Shown: positions 18,977-26,752 of the stretch, piece after piece
Position numbering within the stretch: position 1 is the stretch's first letter
Layout: each line of letters starts with the position of its first letter
Source: CAYYNP01 sp964472545
GTDB taxonomy: Bacteria; Planctomycetota; Planctomycetia; Pirellulales; Thermoguttaceae
DNA length: 33,653 nt
Direction: 5' to 3'
Assembly (NCBI GenBank): GCA_964472545.1
Contig: CAYYNP010000078.1
Location: 1-33,653, forward strand
The notes under the pieces: model-generated
Seen by the model: only the letters and a program-made list of their open reading frames with translations
Told to the model about the DNA's origin: nothing
Database searches by the model: none
Position numbers and translations under genes: made by a program

Positions 18977-19004
18977 ATTCTAACGAATAAGTTCGTCAAG
19001 TCAA
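18977..19004 (-). promoter_or_regulatory. Promoter of the first blaI-M56 operon
   Basis: On the minus strand, -35 TTGACT (18999-19004) and -10 TAGAAT (18977-18982) lie 16 bp apart, each matching consensus at five of six positions. Transcription would start near 18970, giving a leader of about 95 nt before the BlaI ATG. Operator B fills the spacer. Confidence 0.65.
18982..18997. promoter_or_regulatory. BlaI operator candidate B inside the promoter spacer
   Basis: The site reads AACGAA-N4-TTCGTC, a palindrome with one arm mismatch. It occupies the spacer between -35 and -10, and its centre is 34 bp from that of site A. A repressor bound here would block RNA polymerase directly. Confidence 0.65.
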
Positions 19005-19089
19005 TCGAGATTCTCCCGGAAACCTCTCACAGATCCCGGTGATTTGGCGTAAAATGCGTGGCTTCCGTCACTTGTGGAGACCCTCAAAT

Positions 19090-19105
19090 GACGAAAGAAT
19101 TCGTC
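19090..19105. promoter_or_regulatory. BlaI operator candidate C, upstream
   Basis: This is a perfect GACGAA-N4-TTCGTC palindrome located about 86 bp upstream of the -35 element and centred 108 bp from site B. It may be an auxiliary site for cooperative binding or looping. No other promoter was recognised at this place. Confidence 0.5.
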
Positions 19106-19211
19106 TGTCGATCCAGGTTTTCTCCGCGGACCTCGAGAATTGGCGGAGTGGATCGGTCAAGAGGATAGACTAGGAGAACAGGAATGGCGCCCGTCACTGC
19201 CCCCCCCTTCC

Positions 19212-22200
19212 TTACGGTGTGATATCGAGTTCGAGGCGATTGCTCAGCAACGGCGTGCTGGCGGCTGGCCCCGCGGCCGACAGGGCCTTCAGCATCTCAC
19301 CCGGAATGCGGTTGCGCGGAAGTTGGCCGATCGTGCCGGGCACGTAGAGAACTTGCAGGGCGACCCGATCGTCGGCCTCCACGTCGCCGAGCACGTCGGG
19401 CAGGGCGATGGAGACCTGCATGCGATTGCCGTACGTGACCGCCCGACCGAGGCTAATCATCCGCACGCCGGCAGACCTCGGTGGAAGCACCGGCTCGCCG
19501 TTGACCCACCAGCGAGCCAGCAGATACAGGTCGGCCCAGGTGATTATCCTGACGTCGGATTCGATCGTCAGTACGCCGTCCGTCTGCGAGAGACGCAGCA
19601 GCGGAGGTGGCGTCTGGCCGATCTTCAACGCTTCCTGCTTGTGGCGAAACAGCGAGCGCCACTCGTGATGCAGCGGGACCGTCCCGGGCAGCCCCGCTTG
19701 CTCAAAGCCGTTGGCAAACTCGCGATTATCGAACACAAACAGCGGCTGGACGCCGTGGGAGTTCGGCCGGGCAGCGGTCGCATTATCGCGGACGGCCCAT
19801 ACGGGCTCGCCGCGTGCCACAGCGCGGTCCTGCTTGATCGCGAACTCCGTCCAATAGCACGGCCGTGGATCGGTCACGTGCAGACGCCGCTCGGCTAGTA
19901 GGTGACCGGCCGGTGATCGGATGCGCAAGCGGTAGGTCCCCTCCCACGCCGTCGGAACCACTGCGGCGAACAGGCATTGCCGTCCGGGCAGTGTACTTTG
20001 CATTACAACCGAGCCACTCGGCGGGCCTCGTTCTGCGTCGTTGTCTCCCAGCACATCAAGAAAGACAGGGCCGAGCATCTGGCCATAAGTCTGCCCTTTG
20101 TGCGAAAGCGTCGCATCGCCGCCGCCGGAGTAGCTTGCAAGGCAGTAGACGAGTTTCCACGGCCCAGCCTCCGCGCCGCCGTCGCCGAGCCCCACCCGCA
20201 CGCGCCACGGCGTGGCGTCGACCTTCAGTTCCTCACACCGTTTCAAGTCGGCCAACGTCCGAACGTTTTGCAGCGCCGACACGTCGGCCGCGTCGCCGTC
20301 GACTGCCCGACCCGTTCGCGTCTCGCCGGCCGGCACCTCTTTGGCCGAAGCCTTCGGTGGCGGAATCTCGATCTCGACCGGGTTGCTCAGTACGCGCGTT
20401 TGGCGGCCGGTATGCTCAAAGTCCTTGGCGGCCGCATACACGATCACCTGCACCGTGTGTTTGCCCGGTTTCAGTTCCAGCGTCTCCGGTCCACTGACGG
20501 TCTTGATCGGCGCCCAGGTTTTGTCCAACTTGAACTGAGCGTCGGTGACGCGTTGGGCGGGCCCGCATGCGGGCAGCGCGGTCTTGACCCAGCCGTCCCA
20601 TCGATACGCTATGTTGTCGACGAGAATCTCGCGCGGCACGCCGACGCCGTCGGGAGCGAGTCGAACGGTCAGTTCGCTCGAATCATTGCGCAGGTCGAAG
20701 CTCAACCACTGCTCACCATCGCGAAACTCGCCCGGCCGCAACCGCGTTTGGACCTTCTCAATCGCTTTGCCCCAGGGAAGTTCGCCCGATCGCACGTCGA
20801 TCAGTTTGCCCGCCTTTTGCAGTGCCTCTTTCACGTGTTTGTCTGGTCGCGAGTCGCGGAGTAATCTGCCCTCTAGGGGGATCTGCCTGTTTTCAATGGC
20901 GATGGCGTCTCTTGAGAGAGGTTCACCTTTCGGCAACGAAGGACTCAAGGCGGTCAGGCTGATGTGCGGCAGGTCGGCCAGATTCGACGTAAACGGAGGC
21001 CGGAACGCCCCGAGATAGATCGTCTTTCCCTCGGCTTTGACGACAAACGGCACATACATGGTGCTCTGTTCGACGCTTTTGTAAAGTCGCTCACTCACGC
21101 CGGGCTTCAGTTTGATGGAGTGATCTCTCCAGTTGTAGGCGAGGATATCCGCCTCGGTCAGCAGCGGCGTGCCGTCAATGACCAAGTCCTTCAGCGGATA
21201 GCGATCGGGCCGCATCGGGTCGAAGCGTTCCGGGTTGCCGCTCTCGCGAAAGTAGGCCGTGCGGGTCATCCCCGGCCGGTCGCCCGGTTTGCGATAGCCC
21301 TTCACACGGTGGATGGCGAACGCGGGCTGCTCGGCGATGTGGACCGTGACCGGCCCGGTCTCCAATTCGCCCCGCCACTCGTGCGGTTCGCTGCTGAAGC
21401 CGATAGGAAAGCGTTGCGCGATCCGGACGGTATAGACGCCCGGCGTGGCTTCGACCCAATGTCCGACGCCGCCCGCGCCGGGTTGCTTGCCCGGCGCAAC
21501 AAAGGCAAGGCCGCTGCTGGCATACGAGGCGGTCTCACCCGGTTTCAACGTCTGCTGCCTGGTGCCGACGGTCCCCGACCTCCAGGTGGCTTGGTGCTTC
21601 AGGAGCTTGCCTTTCTGGTTGTGAACGAAGACAGACATGTCCTGTCGGCAGGAGATCAGGCCGACTTGGATCGCGTAATCGGCCGCGTTGCGAAAATGAA
21701 ACCGCATAGCGATTGCCTCGCCGAGAAGATAAGCGTCCTTCTTCGGCGACAGTTCAACGGCCAATTGCAGGCCGTCGACAACCGGGCCCCAGGTCAGACC
21801 GTCGTCCTTCAATTCCGGTTTTGGCAACTTCGGGCCCCTGGCCGCCAAATAATGGGCCAGCCGCTTGCCTTCCAGCGCGCTGTGGCGAAGCGGTTCGTCG
21901 GCCAACCAACGCCAATCCGATTGGCCCACTCGAATCTCGACGCCCACGTCGCCGTCGAGCGGCAGCTTCGTCGAATCGATCGGGCGGCCTCCGTCCCAAT
22001 CGCCGTCCGGGCCGACGCTCCAAACCTGCACCCGCCGTTGATCGTCCTTGTCGTGAATCAGCCGCAGTTTCTCGCCCGAGGCAAACAGATCGTTGCCGAT
22101 TGAGTCGCGGCTTCGTTCCACGTATCGGGTCGCCAGTTCCGGGACGTCTTTCGGCAACCGATCGTGGTCGCGGTAGTACGACTCGCAATCGAACGCCACG

Positions 22201-24629
22201 CGCCGCACCACGCTGCCGGCACGGAATAGCTTGATGAGCGTGTCGTCGTCGAGCCCCAACGGATTGTCGATGGCCGTATCGCCGGCGACCCCCTCGGCTT
22301 GGGCTGCACCCGGCGTGGCGTGGCGAGCCATGTAAGCAGCCCCTTTTTCCTTCCACCACGTTCGCCACTCCCTTGATTTCTCGCTTTCGTATCGCTCATA
22401 CTCCTCTAGCGGCAGTCGATCCTCGTGATCGACTGTGTGTTCAAGACATTTTACCGCCCACCAGCGCACCTTATGGTCCGGATGGACCAGAAGTTTCACC
22501 AATTCTGGGATACATGCTTTCCGCTGGACCTTCCACGGCACGCCGAAGAACACGTACAGTGAGTGGTCGTCCTTACGCACCCAATCCTTCTTGATCCCGT
22601 CCCGAACGTAGGTTGCGTAGTCGAAGTCCGGCAGCCCGCGCTCCATAAAGGGGCGTTCTATGAGGTCGCGTCCCCTCTCACGACGCAAGATCCGGTTTCC
22701 GTCGGAATCCCTCTGCGGAATGCCAGATTCCTGATACCACACGTCCATCATCTGCTCATCGAAGAGTTCCATCGTCCGCTTCGCATCCGGCGCGATCTTC
22801 ATTCGGTATTGCGCAATCACGCCCGCACGCGCTATTTCCGCATCGTCGGACGTTGCTGCCGCGTTGACCTGGTCGCTTCCGCGCGTGTCCCTCATGATCC
22901 CGATCTGTTCGATGGCTCTGATACGCAGGCCCGGATCGTTCGATTTCCACATTGCCGCGAGTTCCGCCAACATCCGATCGCCGGGCGTTCGTCCGAACCT
23001 CGGCTCCACCACTGCGTCGACCGCCCTCATCGCCGAGAACATCTCGTAAGGCTCGGTCTCCCCTCGCAGCATAACCACGAAGACCTCGCCGGCCTTCACC
23101 GCATCCACACCCGGCATGACTGGCCCATTCGCGTGACGCCTGAAGGTAATCCGCACCTCTTTTCCCACGTCCCCTTTTAGGGGCGAGATTATCTTGCATG
23201 TTGCATCGCATCGCGTCCCGTTTGGTGACCACACCTCCGCCTCGGCAATCGATCCCATCTTCAGCTTGCACACCAGTGTCGCCTGCGGAAACTCTGCTGC
23301 TTCTTCAGCGGCGGTACGATCGGAATGCGCAGCCTCATCGCGCTTAGCACGCACTTTTGCCCTGGCGACATTCTCCAACGGCTCGGTGTCGGGTTGGCGT
23401 GTCTCTTCGGCCTGGGCTTCGTTTTCTGTCGGCAAAGCAATGCTCATCGACACCAGCCAGATCGCCGCCGGCACGGCCAGTGCCAGCAGAACGACCGGCC
23501 ACCAGCGGGCCCGCTTGTTCGAGGACGACGTGCCAAGGATGTTCCCGACTCGATTCAGTAGTACCATTTTGTTGCCTCCGATGCTGGCCCCGAACTGGGG
23601 CACGGTTTGGGCGAGCCGCATGCGGCCTAACTGTTCCAGTGCGGTTGCATACACAAGTCGTTCGTTGGTGGCGTCGACGGCCAGTTCGTCGGCACACATT
23701 TCCCGCTGCAAACTGACGTGGCGTGATAGCCACCACACGGCCGGGTGGTAAAACAGGAGCGTCTCCATGAGCCGCTGCAGGAGGTTTACCCATAAGTCCA
23801 AACGCCGGACGTGCGCCAACTCGTGGGCAATCACCGCTTCGAGCACCTCGGGCGTCATCTCCGTCAGCCAGGAAGCGGGCAACAGAACCAAGGGCCGCCA
23901 GAGCCCCACCACGATCGCCTCGCGGATCTTATCGGAAACGCACACTCGCGGTGGAAACCTCAGGCCGAGTCGCTTGCCGAGCGTCGCCGCCCGGGCGGCC
24001 AGATCGGCAGGAATCACCCGGCGACACCACGCCAGCCACCGCACGTGCAGCCAGCTTAGCGACAACCGCATTGCCAGCAGTAACACGCCCGCCAGCCAGA
24101 CAGCCAAGGCGTATGGCTGCATCGCGTCGATGAAGCGTCTGGCCTTTGTCTGCGGGGTTACTGGGGCGGGAAGGCTCGCAGAGTCTCCCGCGTCGATCCG
24201 AGCCGGGACTCTCGGCACCGTCTCTGAATCATCGAGCGGCGGCTGACTCTCCCGGGCTACAGTCTTGGCGGGTACGATGTGAATATCGGTCGCCACATCT
24301 TCCGGCCCCGGGTCCCGGTCCAAATGCGGGTGCAGGTGTGGGTGTGGGGCCGGGGCAAGCGGAACCTCGACCTCCCTTGCCGTTTCACGGCTGGCGACCA
24401 TGGCCGATTCGGGCACGTCGATGACCATAAACGTCACCGCCGGACACGCGGCCATGCCGATCAGCGCCGTCAGGTAGATCAGATACCGGTTGTGAGTTCG
24501 GCGTACGGGCCACACGTAGAGGGATATTGCCGCCACAGCCGCCACTGCCATTCCTTGCCAAAGGAAGTGAAGCAGCGTCCAGGTCAGGCGTTGCCACACA
24601 GGCTCGCCGAACACGTCCAGTGGAAACAT
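19212..24629 (-). CDS. BlaR1-like M56 peptidase with large extracytoplasmic sensor region
   Basis: This 1805-aa membrane protein starts at ATG 24629, sharing one base with the upstream blaI stop (TGATG). The N-terminal M56 region has helices beginning WTLLHFLWQGMAVAAVAAISL, the zinc motif HELAH (His269, Glu270, His273) and FYHPAVWWLSRHVSLQREMC. The last membrane helix is near residues 390-410. Beyond it lie a secreted-type region, a HEAT-like stretch (about 540-740) and several beta-rich parts. Two of these carry the module start also seen in the other M56 protein (TWGPVVDGLQ and PWGKAIEKVQ). The C-terminal 300 residues have no recognised family. By analogy with BlaR1 it should sense an extracytoplasmic signal and inactivate its partner repressor; the signal is unknown. 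Confidence 0.9.
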   Translation of the reverse strand: MFPLDVFGEPVWQRLTWTLLHFLWQGMAVAAVAAISLYVWPVRRTHNRYLIYLTALIGMAACPAVTFMVIDVPESAMVASRETAREVEVPLAPAPHPHLHPHLDRDPGPEDVATDIHIVPAKTVARESQPPLDDSETVPRVPARIDAGDSASLPAPVTPQTKARRFIDAMQPYALAVWLAGVLLLAMRLSLSWLHVRWLAWCRRVIPADLAARAATLGKRLGLRFPPRVCVSDKIREAIVVGLWRPLVLLPASWLTEMTPEVLEAVIAHELAHVRRLDLWVNLLQRLMETLLFYHPAVWWLSRHVSLQREMCADELAVDATNERLVYATALEQLGRMRLAQTVPQFGASIGGNKMVLLNRVGNILGTSSSNKRARWWPVVLLALAVPAAIWLVSMSIALPTENEAQAEETRQPDTEPLENVARAKVRAKRDEAAHSDRTAAEEAAEFPQATLVCKLKMGSIAEAEVWSPNGTRCDATCKIISPLKGDVGKEVRITFRRHANGPVMPGVDAVKAGEVFVVMLRGETEPYEMFSAMRAVDAVVEPRFGRTPGDRMLAELAAMWKSNDPGLRIRAIEQIGIMRDTRGSDQVNAAATSDDAEIARAGVIAQYRMKIAPDAKRTMELFDEQMMDVWYQESGIPQRDSDGNRILRRERGRDLIERPFMERGLPDFDYATYVRDGIKKDWVRKDDHSLYVFFGVPWKVQRKACIPELVKLLVHPDHKVRWWAVKCLEHTVDHEDRLPLEEYERYESEKSREWRTWWKEKGAAYMARHATPGAAQAEGVAGDTAIDNPLGLDDDTLIKLFRAGSVVRRVAFDCESYYRDHDRLPKDVPELATRYVERSRDSIGNDLFASGEKLRLIHDKDDQRRVQVWSVGPDGDWDGGRPIDSTKLPLDGDVGVEIRVGQSDWRWLADEPLRHSALEGKRLAHYLAARGPKLPKPELKDDGLTWGPVVDGLQLAVELSPKKDAYLLGEAIAMRFHFRNAADYAIQVGLISCRQDMSVFVHNQKGKLLKHQATWRSGTVGTRQQTLKPGETASYASSGLAFVAPGKQPGAGGVGHWVEATPGVYTVRIAQRFPIGFSSEPHEWRGELETGPVTVHIAEQPAFAIHRVKGYRKPGDRPGMTRTAYFRESGNPERFDPMRPDRYPLKDLVIDGTPLLTEADILAYNWRDHSIKLKPGVSERLYKSVEQSTMYVPFVVKAEGKTIYLGAFRPPFTSNLADLPHISLTALSPSLPKGEPLSRDAIAIENRQIPLEGRLLRDSRPDKHVKEALQKAGKLIDVRSGELPWGKAIEKVQTRLRPGEFRDGEQWLSFDLRNDSSELTVRLAPDGVGVPREILVDNIAYRWDGWVKTALPACGPAQRVTDAQFKLDKTWAPIKTVSGPETLELKPGKHTVQVIVYAAAKDFEHTGRQTRVLSNPVEIEIPPPKASAKEVPAGETRTGRAVDGDAADVSALQNVRTLADLKRCEELKVDATPWRVRVGLGDGGAEAGPWKLVYCLASYSGGGDATLSHKGQTYGQMLGPVFLDVLGDNDAERGPPSGSVVMQSTLPGRQCLFAAVVPTAWEGTYRLRIRSPAGHLLAERRLHVTDPRPCYWTEFAIKQDRAVARGEPVWAVRDNATAARPNSHGVQPLFVFDNREFANGFEQAGLPGTVPLHHEWRSLFRHKQEALKIGQTPPPLLRLSQTDGVLTIESDVRIITWADLYLLARWWVNGEPVLPPRSAGVRMISLGRAVTYGNRMQVSIALPDVLGDVEADDRVALQVLYVPGTIGQLPRNRIPGEMLKALSAAGPAASTPLLSNRLELDITP

Positions 24630-25024
24630 CACTTCTCCCCCTGTTCTCTGCGATACCGGCGAATCATCTTCGCAATCTGGTCCATTTCTTCCGGCGAGGG
24701 ATCGCATTGGTCCAACACCTGCAGCACCAAGCCACTGGGCGATCCCTCGAAGGCCCGGCCCACCAGGTCTTTCACCAATTTGCCCTGCGTCTTCTCTCGT
24801 GCGATAGCAGCTTCGTAGACGAATGCCCGCCTGTCGGAGTGACACTTCAACAGCCCCTTGTCGACCATCGTATTCAGGAGGCTATTGACCGACGTATAGT
24901 GCCGCTCGCGCCGCTCGTTGAGCACCGTCCAGACCTCTCGTGCGGTACTCGGGCCACGGTCCCAGAGAATGTTCAAAACGTCCAATTCACCCGGCGTGGG
25001 ATGGTCGGTTCGTGGACGGGGCAT
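24629..25024 (-). CDS. BlaI/MecI-family transcriptional repressor, second copy
   Basis: This 131-aa winged-helix repressor starts at ATG 25024. The family pattern is clear: PTPGELDVLNILWDRGP, TAREVWTVLNER, YTSVNSLLNTMVDKGLL, then an acidic dimerisation helix with SPEEMDQIAKMI. It differs strongly from the other BlaI in this window in the recognition-helix region, consistent with the different palindromes upstream of each. It is coupled to the M56 gene by a one-base overlap. A near-perfect promoter with embedded palindromes lies about 50 bp upstream, which points to autorepression. Confidence 0.94.
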   Translation of the reverse strand: MPRPRTDHPTPGELDVLNILWDRGPSTAREVWTVLNERRERHYTSVNSLLNTMVDKGLLKCHSDRRAFVYEAAIAREKTQGKLVKDLVGRAFEGSPSGLVLQVLDQCDPSPEEMDQIAKMIRRYRREQGEK

Positions 25025-25071
25025 CGTCGCGCTCCATGCAAATGGTCGGGCATCAAACAGGAAACATCGCC

Positions 25072-25099
25072 ATTATATGGTTTTGCCCATAGATGTCAA
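25072..25099 (-). promoter_or_regulatory. Consensus promoter of the second blaI-M56 operon
   Basis: On the minus strand a perfect -35 TTGACA (25094-25099) and a perfect -10 TATAAT (25072-25077) are separated by 16 bp. This is the strongest promoter match seen in the window. The start of transcription should fall near 25065, about 40 nt before the BlaI ATG. Confidence 0.8.
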
Positions 25100-25112
25100 T
25101 GGCAAAACCCAT
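25077..25112. promoter_or_regulatory. Paired BlaI operator candidates over the second promoter
   Basis: Two 14-bp sites with ATGG and CCAT ends lie at 25077-25090 and 25099-25112, centred 22 bp apart. They are near-mirror copies of each other (TTTTGCC facing GGCAAAA). The first fills the -35/-10 spacer and the second abuts the -35 from upstream. The sequence differs from the GACGAA-type sites of the first operon. Confidence 0.6.
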
Positions 25113-25220
25113 ACTAGAGACGATTCGGCCCCGCGATCGGTTCCCGCAATTCTTGGCAAGAGACGCAGGTCGTTGTCTGGGAACGGGTTAGAGACATCTC
25201 GGCGCAAGCAATCGCCCAAC

Positions 25221-25300
25221 CCGTTCGTAGTGCCCCGATTCATCGGGGCCGTGCAGCGGAATCCCGCGAAAGACCGCATGAATGCGGTCACTACGAACGG
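25221..25300. repeat. 80-bp REP/MITE-like element able to fold as a cloverleaf
   Basis: Perfect 12-bp terminal inverted repeats (CCGTTCGTAGTG at 25221-25232, CACTACGAACGG at 25289-25300) enclose two further perfect hairpins, each with 8-bp stems and a 2-bp loop, at 25232-25249 and 25272-25289. Their outer bases touch the terminal arms. The element therefore has three nested dyads. It contains no gene and lies in an intergenic stretch. It resembles REP or MITE elements that are mobilised by a transposase elsewhere in the genome. Confidence 0.75.
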
Positions 25301-25396
25301 CTCTTGACGGGTTCGGCGAATGAGTGCATCTCGGCACCACGACCGTGGGCACCTCAGCAACGTTGACCAACAGAAGGACCTGGGGGTGCGACCCCT

Positions 25397-25634
25397 ACTG
25401 TTCGATGGGGTTCTGTGCGGCCAGGGCCTCGGCCAGCGACTTGATAGCCGTCATTGCGGCCAGTCCCGTAGCCCCCTCCAGGAGGATATGCCCTTCGGTC
25501 AACAGCCCGACCGACAGCCGCGAGATCATCGCCTCCTATCTCACGACCGCCTTGCCCAGTTCGGTCTGTATCCGATGGGCCAACTCGGCCTTCTCTGCCA
25601 CGCGGTCCTTGATTTGATGGACGTCCACCTGCAT
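25397..25634 (-). pseudogene. Decayed N-terminal fragment of a MoxR-family AAA+ ATPase
   Basis: Read on the minus strand from ATG 25634, the frame gives a 78-residue stretch closely resembling a MoxR N-terminus: QIKDRVAEKAELAHRIQTEL, then GKAVV, EAMISRLSVGLLTEGHILLEG and AIKSLAEAL. The usual Gly-Gln before Glu reads Arg-stop (TAG at 25536-25538), as if GGACAG had become AGATAG by two transitions. The Walker A motif is degraded: the expected GVPGLAKT reads GATGLAAM, losing the Lys. The frame ends at another stop at 25397. The remaining roughly 250 residues of a MoxR protein are absent. The fragment is therefore a relic. Intact MoxR proteins chaperone or activate VWA-domain partners; none is present here. 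Confidence 0.7.
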
Positions 25635-25826
25635 CGAAAGTTCTCCTCGGATTTCCCTCCGGCCAACGCCGAACGCCCCAGCGGACGCTCGACCCCAGCC
25701 ACCCGCCGCTTCTTCTCATTACCCCCCCAACCCTCTTGGCTGCGGGCGGCGCCTGCATTAGGCTTTCTGTTGGCGGTGTGTCGACTGCCGCTTGACGGAA
25801 CGAAGATTCGCCCCAATGCCCTTCTC

Positions 25827-26615
25827 ATGCCCGATTCCCCCGACGGCCATAAGACATTGATCAACCTGACGCTCAGCATTGGCGGCCGGCCATTGGAGGC
25901 GGTGGTCGACGTGCCGGCGGGGGCGGTCCGTTCGGTCGATCTGCTGCCGATCCTCCAGGCGATGGACGACGCGGTGATCGACGTGGCGGTGGATGCCGTG
26001 CGGCAGCAGGGCAAGACGATTACCTGCGGGGCCGGTTGCGGGGCCTGCTGCCGCCAGTTGGTGCCGATCACCGAAACCGACGCCCACTACCTGGCCGAGT
26101 TAATCGCCGACATGCCGCCCGAGCGGCGCGGGCACGTCGAGCGGCGGTTCGACGAGGCACTCGACGCCTTGGACCGCGCCGGCATGCTTCCGAGGCTGCT
26201 GGGCGCCGCGGAAATCGCCGCCCGGGACCAGCGGCGGCAATTGGGGCTGGACTACTTCGACCTGAAGATCCCCTGCCCGTTGCTGGAAGACGAATCGTGC
26301 AGCGTGCACTTGCACCGGCCGATGGTCTGCCGCGAGTACCTGGTGACCACGCCGGCGGCGAATTGCTCGGCCCCGTTGCCGCAGCAGATCGAAAAGGTGC
26401 CGCTGCCGGTGACGTTCTCAAAGCTGCTATCGCGTTTCGGCGACGGCCAGGGCGAGCGGCCGGCCCGATGGCTGCCGTTGGTGCTGGCGTTGCGTTGGGT
26501 TGCCGAGCGCCGCGGCCGCGACGACCCCGAGGCCGAGTTGCCCACGCTGCCGGGCGTCGAGATGTTCGAGAACTTCCTCGAACTGGTGGCTGGCCACGAG
26601 GAGGATCGCAAGTAG
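25827..26615 (+). CDS. YkgJ-family cysteine-cluster protein
   Basis: This 262-aa cytoplasmic protein carries the metal-chelating Cys cluster C-x3-C-x2-CC (Cys67, Cys71, Cys74, Cys75). A second set lies in CPLLEDESCSVH and MVCREY further on, which together define the YkgJ (zinc- or iron-chelating, PF03692) group. The ATG at 25827 (MPDSPDGHK) is the first that leaves only plausible coding sequence; the same frame is open back to 25320 but that part overlaps the MoxR relic on the other strand. No strong ribosome-binding site was found. The biochemical role of the family is poorly defined. The C-terminal helical region (from about residue 175) is longer than the minimal domain. Confidence 0.87.
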   Translation: MPDSPDGHKTLINLTLSIGGRPLEAVVDVPAGAVRSVDLLPILQAMDDAVIDVAVDAVRQQGKTITCGAGCGACCRQLVPITETDAHYLAELIADMPPERRGHVERRFDEALDALDRAGMLPRLLGAAEIAARDQRRQLGLDYFDLKIPCPLLEDESCSVHLHRPMVCREYLVTTPAANCSAPLPQQIEKVPLPVTFSKLLSRFGDGQGERPARWLPLVLALRWVAERRGRDDPEAELPTLPGVEMFENFLELVAGHEEDRK

Positions 26616-26629
26616 TCGACCGCATCAAC

Positions 26630-26722
26630 GGGACAGGTACTCTTTGTGCGGAGCCCCCACCGAACCGTTCCGGAAGATCGTACCGGTCCCGTTTTGGCAA
26701 GTTACACCAAAGTACCTGTCCC
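26630..26722. repeat. Inverted-repeat element, GGGACAGGTACT type
   Basis: Perfect 12-bp terminal inverted repeats (26630-26641 and 26711-26722) bound a 93-bp stretch without a gene, between the YkgJ-type and zinc-ribbon genes. The GGGACAGG core recurs with different outer bases at the window's 3' end. This fits a REP-type family. Confidence 0.7.
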
Positions 26723-26752
26723 CCTTCCCAGGCCTGCGAGAGTTACCGAGCC

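Larger units (their letters stand above)
25113..25826. other. Gene-poor stretch between the blaI promoter and the YkgJ-type gene
   Basis: Apart from the 80-bp inverted-repeat element and the MoxR relic, no convincing gene is present here on either strand. The open frames seen show no family resemblance. The stretch from 25640 to 25826 is C-rich and presumably contains the promoter of the downstream gene, but no clear -35/-10 pair was found. Confidence 0.6.

Noticed and set aside
19088..19168. Short plus-strand ORF starting at the ATG within operator site C
   Set aside because: It is only 26 codons long, has no ribosome-binding site and overlaps a palindrome that better explains the sequence.
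13475..25024. Beta-lactam resistance locus
   Set aside because: The BlaI and M56 proteins match by family, but no beta-lactamase or penicillin-binding gene was found and the sensor regions look unrelated to penicillin-binding domains.
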